From Hyaloperonospora brassicae (Eukaryota; Oomycota; Peronosporomycetes; Peronosporales; Peronosporaceae), in contig CANTFL010000155.1 in the NCBI GenBank assembly GCA_947650285.1, positions 248,001-312,000 on the forward strand: DNA of 64,000 nucleotides, in the 5' to 3' direction. Within the stretch, counting starts at the first letter, position 1; each line of letters starts with the position of its first letter. Position numbers and translations under genes: made by a program. The notes beneath the pieces were generated by a model. It had not been told where the DNA came from and did no database searches. It saw only the letters and a program-made list of their open reading frames with translations. Shown here in pieces: positions 25,250 through 35,869 of the stretch.

Positions 25250-25639
25250 TGTAACGGGGCAGCCCGTTACATGAAATTGTCACTTTAAGGAAAGTGACAA
25301 TAAAGAATATAAAGATGGATATTCTTTAAACAATATCACCAAAGTGGTGATATTGAAGGGTCGACCAAAGGGTCTGTTCATTGGTTGATATCGTGATGAT
25401 ATCAACCCACCAATCGCCGCAAGACGCGCGCAATGAGTGGTGACGAGACGTCACCATACATGCAGTTATATAAGCATAATTAAGTGAAGTCAAACGAAGA
25501 GACAGTAGTTTAAAGACTTAATTTATTAATATAACAGTTCTACTTTTACCCTACCTACGCTTCCTCGCTCGCCACGTGTACGTCCGTCGGGGCACCCAAA
25601 TCCCTTGCGTTAAGTTACGCAAGGGTGTGCCCCGTTATC
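25250..25639 (+). repeat. 5' LTR of element A
   Basis: Opens with a stem of TGTAACGGG pairing with CCCGTTACA after four bases. Further perfect stems lie at 25276-25301 (11 bp), 25301-25328 (10 bp), 25331-25355 (10 bp), 25383-25407 (10 bp), 25438-25456 (8 bp) and 25602-25625 (9 bp). A TATATAA promoter-like box is near 25467. The inner end reads GTTATC instead of the GTTACA seen in the 3' LTR. Confidence 0.96.
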
Positions 25640-25641
25640 CC

Positions 25642-25657
25642 TGGTAGCACTTTGTAG
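25642..25657 (+). other. Primer binding site
   Basis: TGGTAGCACTTTGTAG lies two bases after the LTR. The same TGGTAGCACTT follows the 5' LTRs of elements B (minus strand, from 49887) and C (63049), so all three families should be primed by one tRNA ending in AAGTGCTACCA. Which tRNA that is I cannot tell by eye. Confidence 0.8.
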
Positions 25658-25773
25658 TCCTTCCAAGGACCACAACATCCAACATGAACATGTTGGATGA
25701 AGAAGACACCTTTCACGCCACGCGTGAAGGGTTTACCCATTTGAGTGACATCGAATAGGGTGAGGTAGAACGA

Positions 25774-26837
25774 ATGAGTTCTACCGTAGGCGAACTCGTC
25801 GTCAGCACCATGTTGGAGTCTCTAGACAGAGACCAACAACATGCCGCTATCGCCAAGTTCATTCAAAATGAACTTGCTCTCGAGAGGGAGAAAGTAGCCT
25901 TGCTTCACCAGCAAGGCTCTCAACAGGCCGAGCAGTTGAGAGAACTCGGTGCTCAACAGACGGAGCTGTTGAGACAGCAGCAATTCCATGCTGCTGTGGG
26001 CGTGACGGCGCATGCGCGTCGTCCCGAAGTGATGAAAGTCGACATCTCCAAGTACAGTGGAGTCCCGGAGGACTCCCTGTTACTATGGTTTGTCGAACTC
26101 GACAGAGCCTAAGGGCTCGTCGCGTCGAAGATGAGCAAATGAAACTCACATTTGCTCAGACCCACTTGGCAGGGCGTGCCAAAACTTGAGTCCTGGGACT
26201 CGAGAGTAGCGACCCAAACGTGTTTAGGTCGCTAGATGACTTCAAGTCCCGGCTCAGACAAACGTTTGAGCCGCCACGTGCTGAGTTCAGGGCTCGTTCA
26301 GAGCTCCTGAAACTCAAGCAGGGTAAGCGTGATGTGCACGCTTACGCACAACATATACGACTCCTTGCGAGTAGTATAACTGCAAACCCAGTTCATGAAC
26401 ACACGTTGATTACGGTGTTCATGCAAGGGCTCGCAGAAGGGCCCGTCAGGAGTCACCTGTTCCGCCTTGAGCTGAATACGCTTGAAGAAGCGATATCAGC
26501 CGCGGAACAGGAAGACTTTAGTATGCGACAGGCTCATGCTAGCTCAAACTCTTACCGTCCACCGAGACGACAAGAGATCGGAGGTCTAGAACCAATGGAC
26601 CTCTGCTATGTTGAGAGCGAGAGACCTCGCTCTACAAGCAACAAGCGATTGCAGAGGTACAATCGCTGTCAGAAGTTAGGGCACTACGCATACGAGTGTA
26701 GTGCTCCACGCCCAGTACCAAACAGTACTGAGCGAAATGGACGACCTTTTGCCAGAAAGGGCAATGGGCGTGGGTCCAGCGCTGTTGCGAAGCCGCAACA
26801 GCGAGACGGACCATCAAAAAATGGTCGGGGTCAGTAG
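25774..26837 (+). pseudogene. gag of element A, broken
   Basis: This is the capsid-type Gag. It starts MSSTVGELVVSTMLES and runs through a Gln/Leu-rich coiled coil. The retrotransposon Gag core (SELLKLKQGKRDVHAYAQHI.., VFMQGLAEGPVR) is in the second ORF (26220-26837). A one-base loss at about 26109 (element B has GAGCCCTAAGG) creates TAA, and a Trp codon has become TGA near 26188, so two ORFs replace one. The zinc knuckle reads YNRCQKLGHYAYEC, so its first Cys is Tyr, whereas element B has the intact CNRC. The ORF ends in TAG, with pol in the -1 frame. Confidence 0.9.
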
Positions 26838-29602
26838 GGGCGGAGCGCCCTACTGATCCAGCAACCTCAAGAGAATTTGCGAATCTCTTGACGAAAGTTG
26901 CTCCAGATACACAATCATTGTGTGTCTCTGCACCTGGTGATGACGTTTCGCTCATCACCTTGAAGTTGGAAGCGACAAATGATTTGTCGCTTCGTGCCCT
27001 AGTAGACTGTGGGGCGTCGAACAACTTTGTTCGACGCCAGTCACTAGAGGGTCGTAGGCTCAAGTTCGTTGAGCGCGACATTCCCCTCACAAGGATGACG
27101 GTGCGCCTTGCAACAGGCGCATCGATAACCGTTGAGAAACGTGTAGTAGGAATCCACTACACGTTAGAGGGCGAGCAGTACGATGATGATTTCATCGTAC
27201 TAGATCTGGATGACAAATTCGATGTCATCCTGGGATTACCTTGGCTCAGAAAATACGAGCCAAGGGTGAGCTGGCAGCATCGATCCGTGAAGATGCCTGC
27301 TGCTTGTTCATCAGATGGCCATCTGATGAACATCTTGGAGCGTCCACAAGCGTGTGGATGTTCTGCGAGTGAGTGCGATGGCCTCACTTGCGGTACGGTC
27401 GTTAGCACGACTGCACAAGATCACAGTGTAGTTGATCACTACACTGTGGAGCAAGCTCCCGGCGGCTGTACAGATGTACAGGCTGCGCCGAAGGTCCACC
27501 ACTCGAATAAGTCGAGTGGACCGGGACATGGATGCATGCCTAGCGGGCAGCATCTTAGAAGAAAGAAATCTGTTGCCCCCAAGGGGCAACATGAAAATCC
27601 TAGGTCGACTGGAGAGTCGACCGTAGAGGATCGGTTCCTGACTGTGGTTGCACAGCCACAGTCGGAAGACGTCGAGGGAATAAGTCCCCACGTACTTGAG
27701 GAAGGAATTCCTCAAGAGTCGCTTGCTGAGGGATTAGGCCCTCAGCAACCTGTGGAAGCAAGTTCCCAGGAAGAAACCGAGACGTTGAACGTCTTGGTTA
27801 ATGACGGATCAAGCGTAGGCGCTTATACGCTTGATCTGATTGTGCCTCCGAAGTTGACTTCGGAGATAACTCAGTTGCCAACGCTAGAACCGAAACGGTT
27901 CTTGCGTGATCTGCGTAGTGGCAAAGTCAAGCAGATCTGCATACTCGTCACAGAGGACGAGTATGTGACCGACATTCGGTCGGCAACAGTATTTGCTGAG
28001 AACGAACGGGTTCTCAGCAGCTCATCGATGGACGAAAGTGTCCTCGATGAGAAGACTCGGATTGAGCGATACGCGTCCCAATCCTGGGAGTCACTTCAGG
28101 CAAATCCTTTGTATAAGGATTTGATCGAATTCAGGGATGTGTTCCCTGAATCCGTACCTTGCGAGTTGCCTAAGGACAAAGGCACTCGACACGAGATCGA
28201 GCTCAAACCGGGCTCGAAATACTGTGTCATGAAGCAGTGGCCACTGCCTCGTGAACAAGTGATAGCGATCGACAAGTTCTTTGCCGATCGCTTAGCAGCG
28301 GGCCATGTGAGGGAATCAACATCCCCTCACAGCTCTCCGACCTTCTGTGTGCGAAAGGCCACAGGAGGGTGGCGGATAGTGCACGCATTCAACAAGTTGA
28401 ATGCTGCAACGGTACCGGCTCAGACGCCGATACCGAGGAAGGACGTCATCATAGATGGTATGTCAAAGAGTACCATCTTTTCGTCCATGGATCTGATGGA
28501 TGGATTCTATCAGATCCTGATGCGTGAACGGGACGTCCCGTTCACGGCAGTGAGTACCCCCAGCGGGATGCTGTGGGAGTGGCTAGTGATGCCACAGGGG
28601 CTGAGTAATGCCCCTGCAACATTCAACAGATGTGTAACAAATCTGTTGAGACCGGTGCGAGACTTCGCACCGAGTTACTTCGACGATGTGTTCGTCCATA
28701 GCCGGGCTATGGACGGAAAGACGGACGTTGAAGTTCACAGAACTCACGTTCGTCAGGTTCTTCAACTTATGCGCAAGCATAAGTTGTACGCCAACCTCAA
28801 GAAGTGTATATTCGCGGCTAGCGAAATACCACTTCTTGGGTGCATCGTGGGGAAACACGGCGTACGCCCTGATCCCGAAAAGATCAAGGCGATCACCGAC
28901 TGGCCAGTGCCAGTCGATGTCAAGGGACTAAGGAAGTTGTTTGGACTAGCGGCGTACTTGCACAAGTACTCGCGCAACTACGCCGAGATGACTGTTAATC
29001 TTTCTTGCTTGCTCAGGAAAAATGTCAAGTGGTCATGGAACGCTGAGTGCCAGCGTTCCTTTGAAGGTATCAAGCAAAGCTTGATGCAATCGCCGATCTT
29101 GGCGATTGCAGATCAGGACAGACCATTTCATGTGGTCTGTGACGCCAGCGATTTCGCAATCGGCTGTGCGTTAATGCAGTTCGATGCAGATGGCGCGGAG
29201 CGCGTCATCTGTTATCAGTCGCTTCAGCTGCAAGCAGCTGAGCGTAATTACCCAGTACATGACAAGGAACTCCTTGCCACGAAATACGCACTGGCTAAGT
29301 TTCGCGTCTATCTCTTGGGAGATAGACCGTTTGTTGTCTACACGGACCATGCGTCATTACGCACGGCCGTAAACAGCCCACACCTCTCGCAAAGAATGGC
29401 GAGGTGGCTGTCTTTCTTCGCGGAGTATAATTTCTCCGTGGAGTATAAACCGGGACGACTCAATGTCGTCGCGGATGCTCTTTCGCGCCGGCCCGATTTC
29501 GAGCCGGACGCACAATCCAACAGTGAGGATAAGCCCACTGTTGCGACACTGTCAGTCAGTGTCCCGTCGTCGAGTTTACTTGACGACGTACGAAAGGCAT
29601 AA
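26838..29602 (+). pseudogene. pol of element A: protease, RT, RNase H
   Basis: A 904-codon frame is open from 26888, and homology runs upstream into the gag overlap. The protease motif is LRALVDCGASNNFV, a D-C-G variant of the usual D-S/T-G. RT follows with VPFTAVSTPSGMLWEWLVMPQGLSNAPATF and the catalytic YFDD (YFDDVFVHS, near 28678). RNase H shows VVCDASDFAIGCAL, YPVHDKELLA and VYTDHASLR, so its acidic residues are visible. The ORF ends at TAA 29600-29602, where CAA (Gln) is expected from the continuing homology, so this is a nonsense change inside pol. In element B gag and pol lie in a single frame here, so the frame change in A may be a mutation rather than a programmed shift. Confidence 0.92.
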
Positions 29603-31221
29603 GCGGAAGATAAGGATCTTCTGCGATTGATGGATCATCTGGTAAATCCATCCAGTAAATCCATGAGGGATTTACCGGCTTTGTACCGATCCTCATCGGA
29701 TCGGTATAGTACACGCAACGGATTGCTGTACTATACAGCTGTTGCCGACGACACGCCTCGTGTCGTCGTACCCGCTCATCATGATTTGCGGTTGCGCATC
29801 ATGTACGAGTGTCACGATGCCCCAACAAGCGGCCATCGTGGAAGGGAAAGACTTACCTCACGGTAAGTCGTGACTTTTACTGGCCCCGCCAGTATCAGTT
29901 TGTTCGCAAGTACATACGTGCTTGCGAAGTTTGTCAACGGGTGAAGCCTAGTCCTTCATCCCGTGCGCCATTGCAGCCTCTGCCTGTTCCGACAGAGTGC
30001 TGGCAGTCCGTTTCAATGGACTTCGTCTTCGGGTTTCCCGAAGACGCTCACAAGAATAATGGTATTCTTGTGTTTGTAGACCGATTCAGCAAGATGGTCC
30101 ATCTTGCTGCTGTCACCCAGTCAATCAAGGCTCAAGGTTGTGCTCGTGTCTTTCTAGACACGGTCTTTAGACTCCACGGGTTACCCCGTGAACTCGTATC
30201 CGACCGTGACCCTCGGTTCACGGCGGGATTTTGGCAAACCGTGTTCCGTTCTCTCGGAACACGATTGAAGATGTCCACTTCTGACCATCCAGAAACAGAT
30301 GGTCAGACGGAACGTGCGAACCGTGTCCTCGAAGAGATTCTTCGAGGATATGTCCACTCGTTTCCGAGTTGGAGCGAATTCCTACCCATGGTGGAATTCG
30401 CCATCAATAATTCGGTGCATGCTTCAACACAGCACACACCGTTTTACGTGAATGGCCTACGCCATCCACGAGTGCCCACCCTTATAGAGTGTTACTCTTG
30501 GATAATGCGGGGAGGGACTCGCTCGAGCAAAAACCGTTTTGGCTCTTGCTCATCACGTGTCGACGTTAACGTCGTCACGTATGATGCCGATGTCGATCAA
30601 GTCGACATCGATGAAGAAGATCATCTCAATAATAGCGAAGACGCTATTATTGATTCGGATGATGATGACGATGCTGGTATATTCAGCATCGCCAACGATT
30701 ATGTCAGCGAGGAAGAAGACAACCTCGCTGAAGAAGAGAGCAATCTCTTAGCAGTGCGCACGAAGCGCACTGCCAGACAAAACAAAGAGTCAGCAGAGAA
30801 CTTCCTGCTGACTCGAGAAGCGGTAGTCCGTTTCGTTCAGGACTCCATCGCAAATGCGGTGGACCGTCAGAAACGAAACGCCAACAAGAATGGAAGAGCA
30901 AATGTTCTTTCATTTAAGGTTAACAACCTAGTACTACTGTCAACGGTAAACTTACCTGGACATGCAGTCACTAGTGTCGGCAGTAGTAAACTACTGCCGA
31001 AATACATTGGGCCATTTCGAGTGTTGCATCGCAAGGGCAATGCATACACACTCGAATTGCCACGTAGGATGCGCACGCATCCTACGTTTTACGTGGGGCG
31101 ACTCAGACCGTACTGTCGGTACGAGCCTTCTTCTTCCGATGAAGATAGCCCCACGTTCAAGGACATCCATCAATTTCTTGCGTTTGCGCTCCAGACGATC
31201 CGTCTGGTCGCGCAGATATGA
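29603..31221 (+). pseudogene. Integrase region of element A
   Basis: The zinc-binding HHCC module is present (HHDLRLRIMYECHDAPTSGH then CEVCQRVK) but is split by a one-base frameshift near 29847. The core has SMDFVFGFPED, SDRDPRFTAGFW and PETDGQTERANRVLEE, giving the D, D and E of the catalytic triad. After the core comes an acidic insert (VDIDEEDHLNNSEDAIIDSDDDDD), then a GPF-like module (LLPKYIGPFRVLHRKGNAYTLEL). The frame runs on into sequence that is really the opposite-strand gene and stops at 31221. An ATG-started integrase ORF at 29809 is only an effect of the frameshift. Confidence 0.9.
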
Positions 31222-32711
31222 TACCTCGGTATTCAACCGAGATATCTCCCCGCGAGCTGTCGCCAGCTCGCCGAAAAGGGAGCGGACATCCCGCTCGACC
31301 TGAAGCTGCGCCGTGGCATAATCGGCGCGATCCCTCGCCCGATCAGCCTCGTGACCCTTGCGGTTCTTCCGCACGGTGTCGGTCAAAGCGTAGCGTCGGT
31401 CGCGCTCGTGCTTCAAGTCATCGCGCAATTCATCGATTTCGCGATCCATCTCGTAAGGGTCGAGATGGTGGGCCTGGGGTTCTAGAGGAGGTCTTTCCTC
31501 CTCCACCACATCCTTTGGTGGATGCTCACGGTGATCAACGCTTTCTAGTGGAGCGTATCTTGAATCACCGTGACGATTCAGGATCAAGGACGAGCTACCT
31601 CGTCCAGTGGCGGGGGCATCCACCCTCTTGGAACAGCTGGGAGCCCCGCTCTCAGCTGTTGATGGATGTTGAAGGTCTCGTCCGCCAGTATGACGAGACC
31701 CATCCGATGAGTCCTGTGGCCCATCGGTAAACACGCGCCCTAGGCGCTTGTAGACGGATTGCAAGTTAGCAATCGCGTCACGCATCTCAGCCGAGATGTG
31801 TGCCCTTCCCCAGGGCGAATTTAGGGAGTACACATCCCTATGTGCACGCTGCGAGTTGTCAACACAACTCGCACAAGGGTCTCCCCATGTGAGGCAAGGA
31901 ATGCCTGCCTCACTAGACAAACAATGCAACCGGTACCTAGCACCGGTTGGCGTTCGCCGTTCGAACCTAAGGCGTGTTGCCTCAAGTTTCTTGAGCCACC
32001 CTTCTCGTCCAAAATTCTTGACGTTTTGGACGAACGCGTTCCACGCAGCCAAAAGCGATGTTTTGTCACGCTTTTGGTTGCTGTTGTACCATCGATGTCT
32101 AAGGAAGACATCGAGATAAAAGTCTTCTTCAGCGCGAAAGTTCTTCGCGCTGAAACTCAAGCCGTGAAGCTCGGTTGCATCGAATAAGGGTATTCGATGG
32201 TGTTGGCCTGTCTCGTGAGACAGGCATTGATGAGTTGTTCGGGCAAACGCCACGGCTTCAACTCATCACGCTTCACAGTGGTACCCTTGTCGGTACCACG
32301 GTTGTCAGTATGACGATGGCTTGCACCATCGTCAAGTCGCTCGTGCGAAGGAGCACGAGCTGATTGCGGTGATGAGCAAAGATACTCATCACCCGATTCG
32401 TCATCATCATCACTGCCGAACAGACTGTGATGCAAATCACGAGTCCGTTCGTTCGGCAGTGGTCTTGGCGAATACTGAGGCGTCGCCGATGATCGAGACG
32501 CCTCTGGAGCATTGCCCGAGTCAGACACGTCTGACTCGCCAGAGTAGATGACCTCTACATCAGTGTCATCGTGCGCACGCGGTGTTATACCGCGTGCACC
32601 TGCAGCACCTGTTGCTGCAGGCGAAGAAGGGGCATCAGACGACGAATCGTCTGCCGCAGAGGCTGGCACAGGCACAGACTCTGTGTGCCTTGAGTCACCT
32701 CGCATAGACAT
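31150..32711 (-). CDS. Opposite-strand gene carried by element A (two overlapping ORFs)
   Basis: ORF 1 (32711-32157, ATG start, 184 aa) is acidic and Ser/Asp-rich ([17 protein letters not shown]). ORF 2 (open from 32253 to 30991, no ATG at its head) has a Cys cluster ([16 protein letters not shown]) and a long charged coiled coil ([19 protein letters not shown], then [16 protein letters not shown]). The two overlap by 97 bp, and the sensible reading switches frame there, near a perfect stem at about 32183-32204. They are therefore probably one protein of roughly 500 aa split by an indel or a missed intron. Meaningful coding ends near 31150; beyond that ORF 2 is just antisense of integrase. 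I do not recognise the product. An accessory retrotransposon gene or a captured host gene are both possible. Confidence 0.65.
31500..31730 (+). pseudogene. Chromodomain of element A, separated from integrase
   Basis: The plus-strand frame 31218-31730 carries, in its last 70 residues, [14 protein letters not shown], then [10 protein letters not shown], then [12 protein letters not shown]. This is the aromatic-cage chromodomain of chromovirus integrases, which tethers the integration complex to modified histones. Usually it directly follows the integrase C-terminus. Here about 350 bp of the opposite-strand gene lies between, and the reading frame is interrupted at 31221. Confidence 0.85.
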
Positions 32712-32830
32712 GTTAACTATACGAGGTCAAGCGGAAAGTGAATGGAACGGACCCAACAAGTGCTCCCTGTCCCAATGGTGGCCAACGGGTGGCCTCCATA
32801 TTGTCGATAGTCACACGGTGACGATCAGTT

Positions 32831-32841
32831 AAGGGGGGTGA
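32831..32841 (+). other. Polypurine tract
   Basis: AAGGGGGGTGA directly before the 3' LTR start at 32842, where plus-strand DNA synthesis would be primed. Confidence 0.8.
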
Positions 32842-33232
32842 TGTAACGGGGCAGCCCGTTACATGAAATTGTCACTTTAAGGAAAGTGACAATAAAGAAT
32901 ATAAAGATGGATATTCTTTAAAACAATATCACCAAAGTGGTGATATTGAAGGGTCGACCAAAGGGTCTGTTCATTGGTTGATATCGTGATGATATCAACC
33001 CACCAATCGCCGCAAGACGCGCGCAATGAGTGGTGACGAGACGTCACCATACATGCAGTTATATAAGCATAATTAAGTGAAGTCAAACGAAGAGACAGTA
33101 GTTTAAAGACTTAATTTATTAATATAACAGTTCTACTTTTACCCTACCTACGCTTCCTCGCTCGCCACGTGTACGTCCGTCGGGGCACCCAAATCCCTTG
33201 CGTTAAGTTACGCAAGGGTGTGTCCCGTTACA
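32842..33232 (+). repeat. 3' LTR of element A
   Basis: 391 bp, identical to the 5' LTR except one extra A in the AAAA run near 32920 and the last bases (TGTCCCGTTACA here). It is followed by TCACT, the second target-site copy. Confidence 0.96.
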
Positions 33233-33237
33233 TCACT

Positions 33238-35674
33238 GGTGTATGTCAGCGTCAACGAGTAATGTACATAGAAAAAATAAGCGTGACGACTATCAAGACG
33301 CGTACGTATCGATGATACAAATTGGAATAGTTATTGTACGGGGCTCCTTACATGCTGAACAAGAGAAAAGCAAGAAGCATCGCTTGTCGATTTGACGTCA
33401 TGAACGCTTGCAACGCACTCGTTGCCAAGTCGATGGTCGTGGCCCCGTTTCACATAAGAAGAGTAGGTAAAAAGGCGTCAGTGATGCCAACAAACAGCGT
33501 CATTGAAACGACATGAACAGAGTCTACGTGATGGAAGATGGTTGTTAAGTCACATTTATGCCTTATAAACAGTATGTCGTCATCCGTTCCTGTACACCTG
33601 GACTTGTTTGTATTGCGCCTTTGCCAATAATGAGCACCAAATTGGGATTCGCCTTCACCGACAACATTGTGATGGGCTCGTCTCGAAGTCTCACGCGAAC
33701 TGAAACTAGAAGCAACAGCGTACAAGGCAACTAAGGAGTCGCTTTGACGTAAGATCTAGAAGTACATTTGCTACAATTTAAGTGCTACAATGAGTCATAC
33801 TAAAACATGCAATATCGGTCTGAGAACAATATCTGCAACAAACGGCTCATCACCATAGAGCGCGTCTCGTTTGTATTGTTGAATAACGAGCATAACTTGT
33901 ACCAACCGATGAGCATCGTGTCAACATGTGCTGGTTAAAATCGTAGCAATAACGTACACAACACTGACAAAAAAAGTCGCAATGTCAATATCGTGTAACA
34001 GGCTCATCCTCAGCATGTGGAGCTGTGAGACGATGTTGTTGCAGCGTTGCGCATGATCATACCGCAGAAGCACGTTTGTCATTCTCCAACTTCTTATTTC
34101 GATCGCTTTTCTTGTGAGTAGCCATTCACTTGTCTATCAACACGTGATGGAAGAATACAGTCGATTTCAGTACATGATGAACTCCAGAAGTATGATTACG
34201 TTATCATATATCCCGACTACTCATAAGCGTTTCTACCGCAACTTCACTCAAGATGCGCCGGAAGAGAATAAAGGTGCAGTCTTTTCTGCTGGAGCGAGCG
34301 CATGGAATTTCGTTTCGCCTTGTCGTAAATTGCGCTGAATAAGGACTGTCAAGAGCAGAGTAACCGAAGTATTATGCAGACATTGCCCACTTGGAGTGAC
34401 ATGTAAATCACAAATGATTTACCGCAGGACATCAAGCTCGTCTTCGACACGGCATTTTTTGTGCGCGGCAAGATCTTTGTGTGTAATCAACCTGTACTAC
34501 ACTAGATTGTGTTAGAAAATTAGCTTATTTGGGCGCGTTCTATCCACCAAACAGAACAGATAAAGTTCAGGTCCACGTAAGCGATGCGTGTGGTATCTAG
34601 CAAGTCAGAAGGAACATAAGCTAGACAGGTGATATCCAGAGTACGTACTACATGGCGATGGCGATAATTAAGTTATCATTTGTAAATGAATCTCATGACC
34701 CTGTCTACATAAATCGATTTTTTAATGAGTTTCACTTACACTCCGGGGCTTAGGTGGCCGCAATCCTTACTTACTTTTTGGATTTTGGCTGCGGATATTG
34801 TGACGAAATCAAATGCACGATGTAGCTAATTTCTTGCAACGAACCAACTTCACTTTTCACTTAAGTCAAATACCAATACCCAAATATTAGCATGGCAGAC
34901 CGGCTCAGTTTGTTGACTTTGCATCGTGTAGCAGCTATAGATGTGTGCATATCCTATAGTTGCTTTTTATCTGATGATTTGGCGATAAGTTCTATAAGTG
35001 ATTTATATAAAAACACTAATTTGATACTGGGATTAATATAAGTCTTGTGTGTCTTTTTCCTTGCATCATAAAATCAATATGTTTCCCTGGCTTAGGCAAC
35101 ACCTTAATTATAATGGACCTTTCATATTCAAGCGTGAGCTCTTAAGATTGCTCGATTTCTCGTAATTGTCATCAACACTTTTTACAATTATGTAAGCATG
35201 TATCATTGAAAACAGCAGAACCGCAATCGTGGCCGATGTGGCCAGGTGTAGCTCAAGGACACAAACCGGCGAAATTGACACTAACGAAACGCAGAGTGTA
35301 CCGGCGATGCACTCACTAAGTGGTACCGCGCAAGCTGCTTAAGTTAAGACCGCCGACATGGGCTATGTTAAACTTAGCAAATATGAAGGAAAACATGGAC
35401 CAATACAGCTTTCATGTGATGGGGCATTCCCGTTGCATGTACGACGTCAGTAAATGTCAACGAATATGTCTTCTGTCCGATAACTTAAATGTATATGTAT
35501 ATAACGTGATATTAAGTGACTTCTGCTCCGTACGTATAAAGACCACTATATTAAAAAAAAGTATTATAATAATTGATGCGCTCCGCGGGTGACTTCCTGG
35601 TAGTTGCAGTTTGTTTTGGTACTATCTCAAATAATTTTGTAAGCTTTAAATATATATATATATATATACATATA
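33238..35674. other. Intergenic, no supportable gene
   Basis: AT-rich sequence with short frames only, ending in a (TA)n microsatellite (about 35650-35674) into which the MULE inserted. Confidence 0.6.
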
Positions 35675-35737
35675 GGGGCTGTCTAGGCGTACACCCTTAT
35701 AAAAATGCGCGCACCCCCCCCCCCCCCGTGTGTCGAA
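35675..35737 (+). repeat. Left TIR of the MULE
   Basis: Starts GGGGCTGTCTAGGCGTACAC and continues to CGCGCACCC. The right TIR read inward (from 39560) starts GGGGCCGCCTAGGCGTACAC and continues to CGCGCACCC. The left copy has a run of 14 C at 35714-35727 that the right copy lacks. Confidence 0.92.
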
Positions 35738-35869
35738 TCGTCTAATCGTTCCGTGTACCCACTCGTTTTTTATAAATGAGGTTTATTTTTCTCTCGCGCT
35801 GACCAGCAACCTAGAGTTAGCGCGCGGAAGAAGCCACAAGGCACCATCACTATATTTTTCACTGTGTTG

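Larger units (their letters stand above)
25250..33232 (+). mobile_element. Full-length Ty3/gypsy chromovirus-type element A
   Basis: A 7,983-bp LTR retrotransposon. The LTRs begin TGTAACGG and end CCCGTTACA at the 3' copy. The identical 5-bp flank TCACT occurs at 25245-25249 and 33233-33237. A primer site follows the 5' LTR and a purine tract precedes the 3' LTR. The two LTRs differ only by one A in a run and about three bases at the 5' LTR's inner end, so insertion was recent. Order is gag, protease, RT, RNase H, integrase, chromodomain, with an extra opposite-strand gene between integrase and the 3' LTR. Several stops and one-base shifts break the ORFs. Perfect short inverted repeats tile the whole element (see findings). 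Confidence 0.97.

Noticed and set aside
26825..26845. Programmed -1 frameshift between gag and pol of element A
   Set aside because: No clear heptamer slippery site is present, and element B has gag and pol in one frame here, so a mutation is as likely.
25250..33232. CRISPR-like or integron-like array as explanation of the repeated stems
   Set aside because: The stems differ from each other in sequence, lie inside reading frames and have no common repeat unit.
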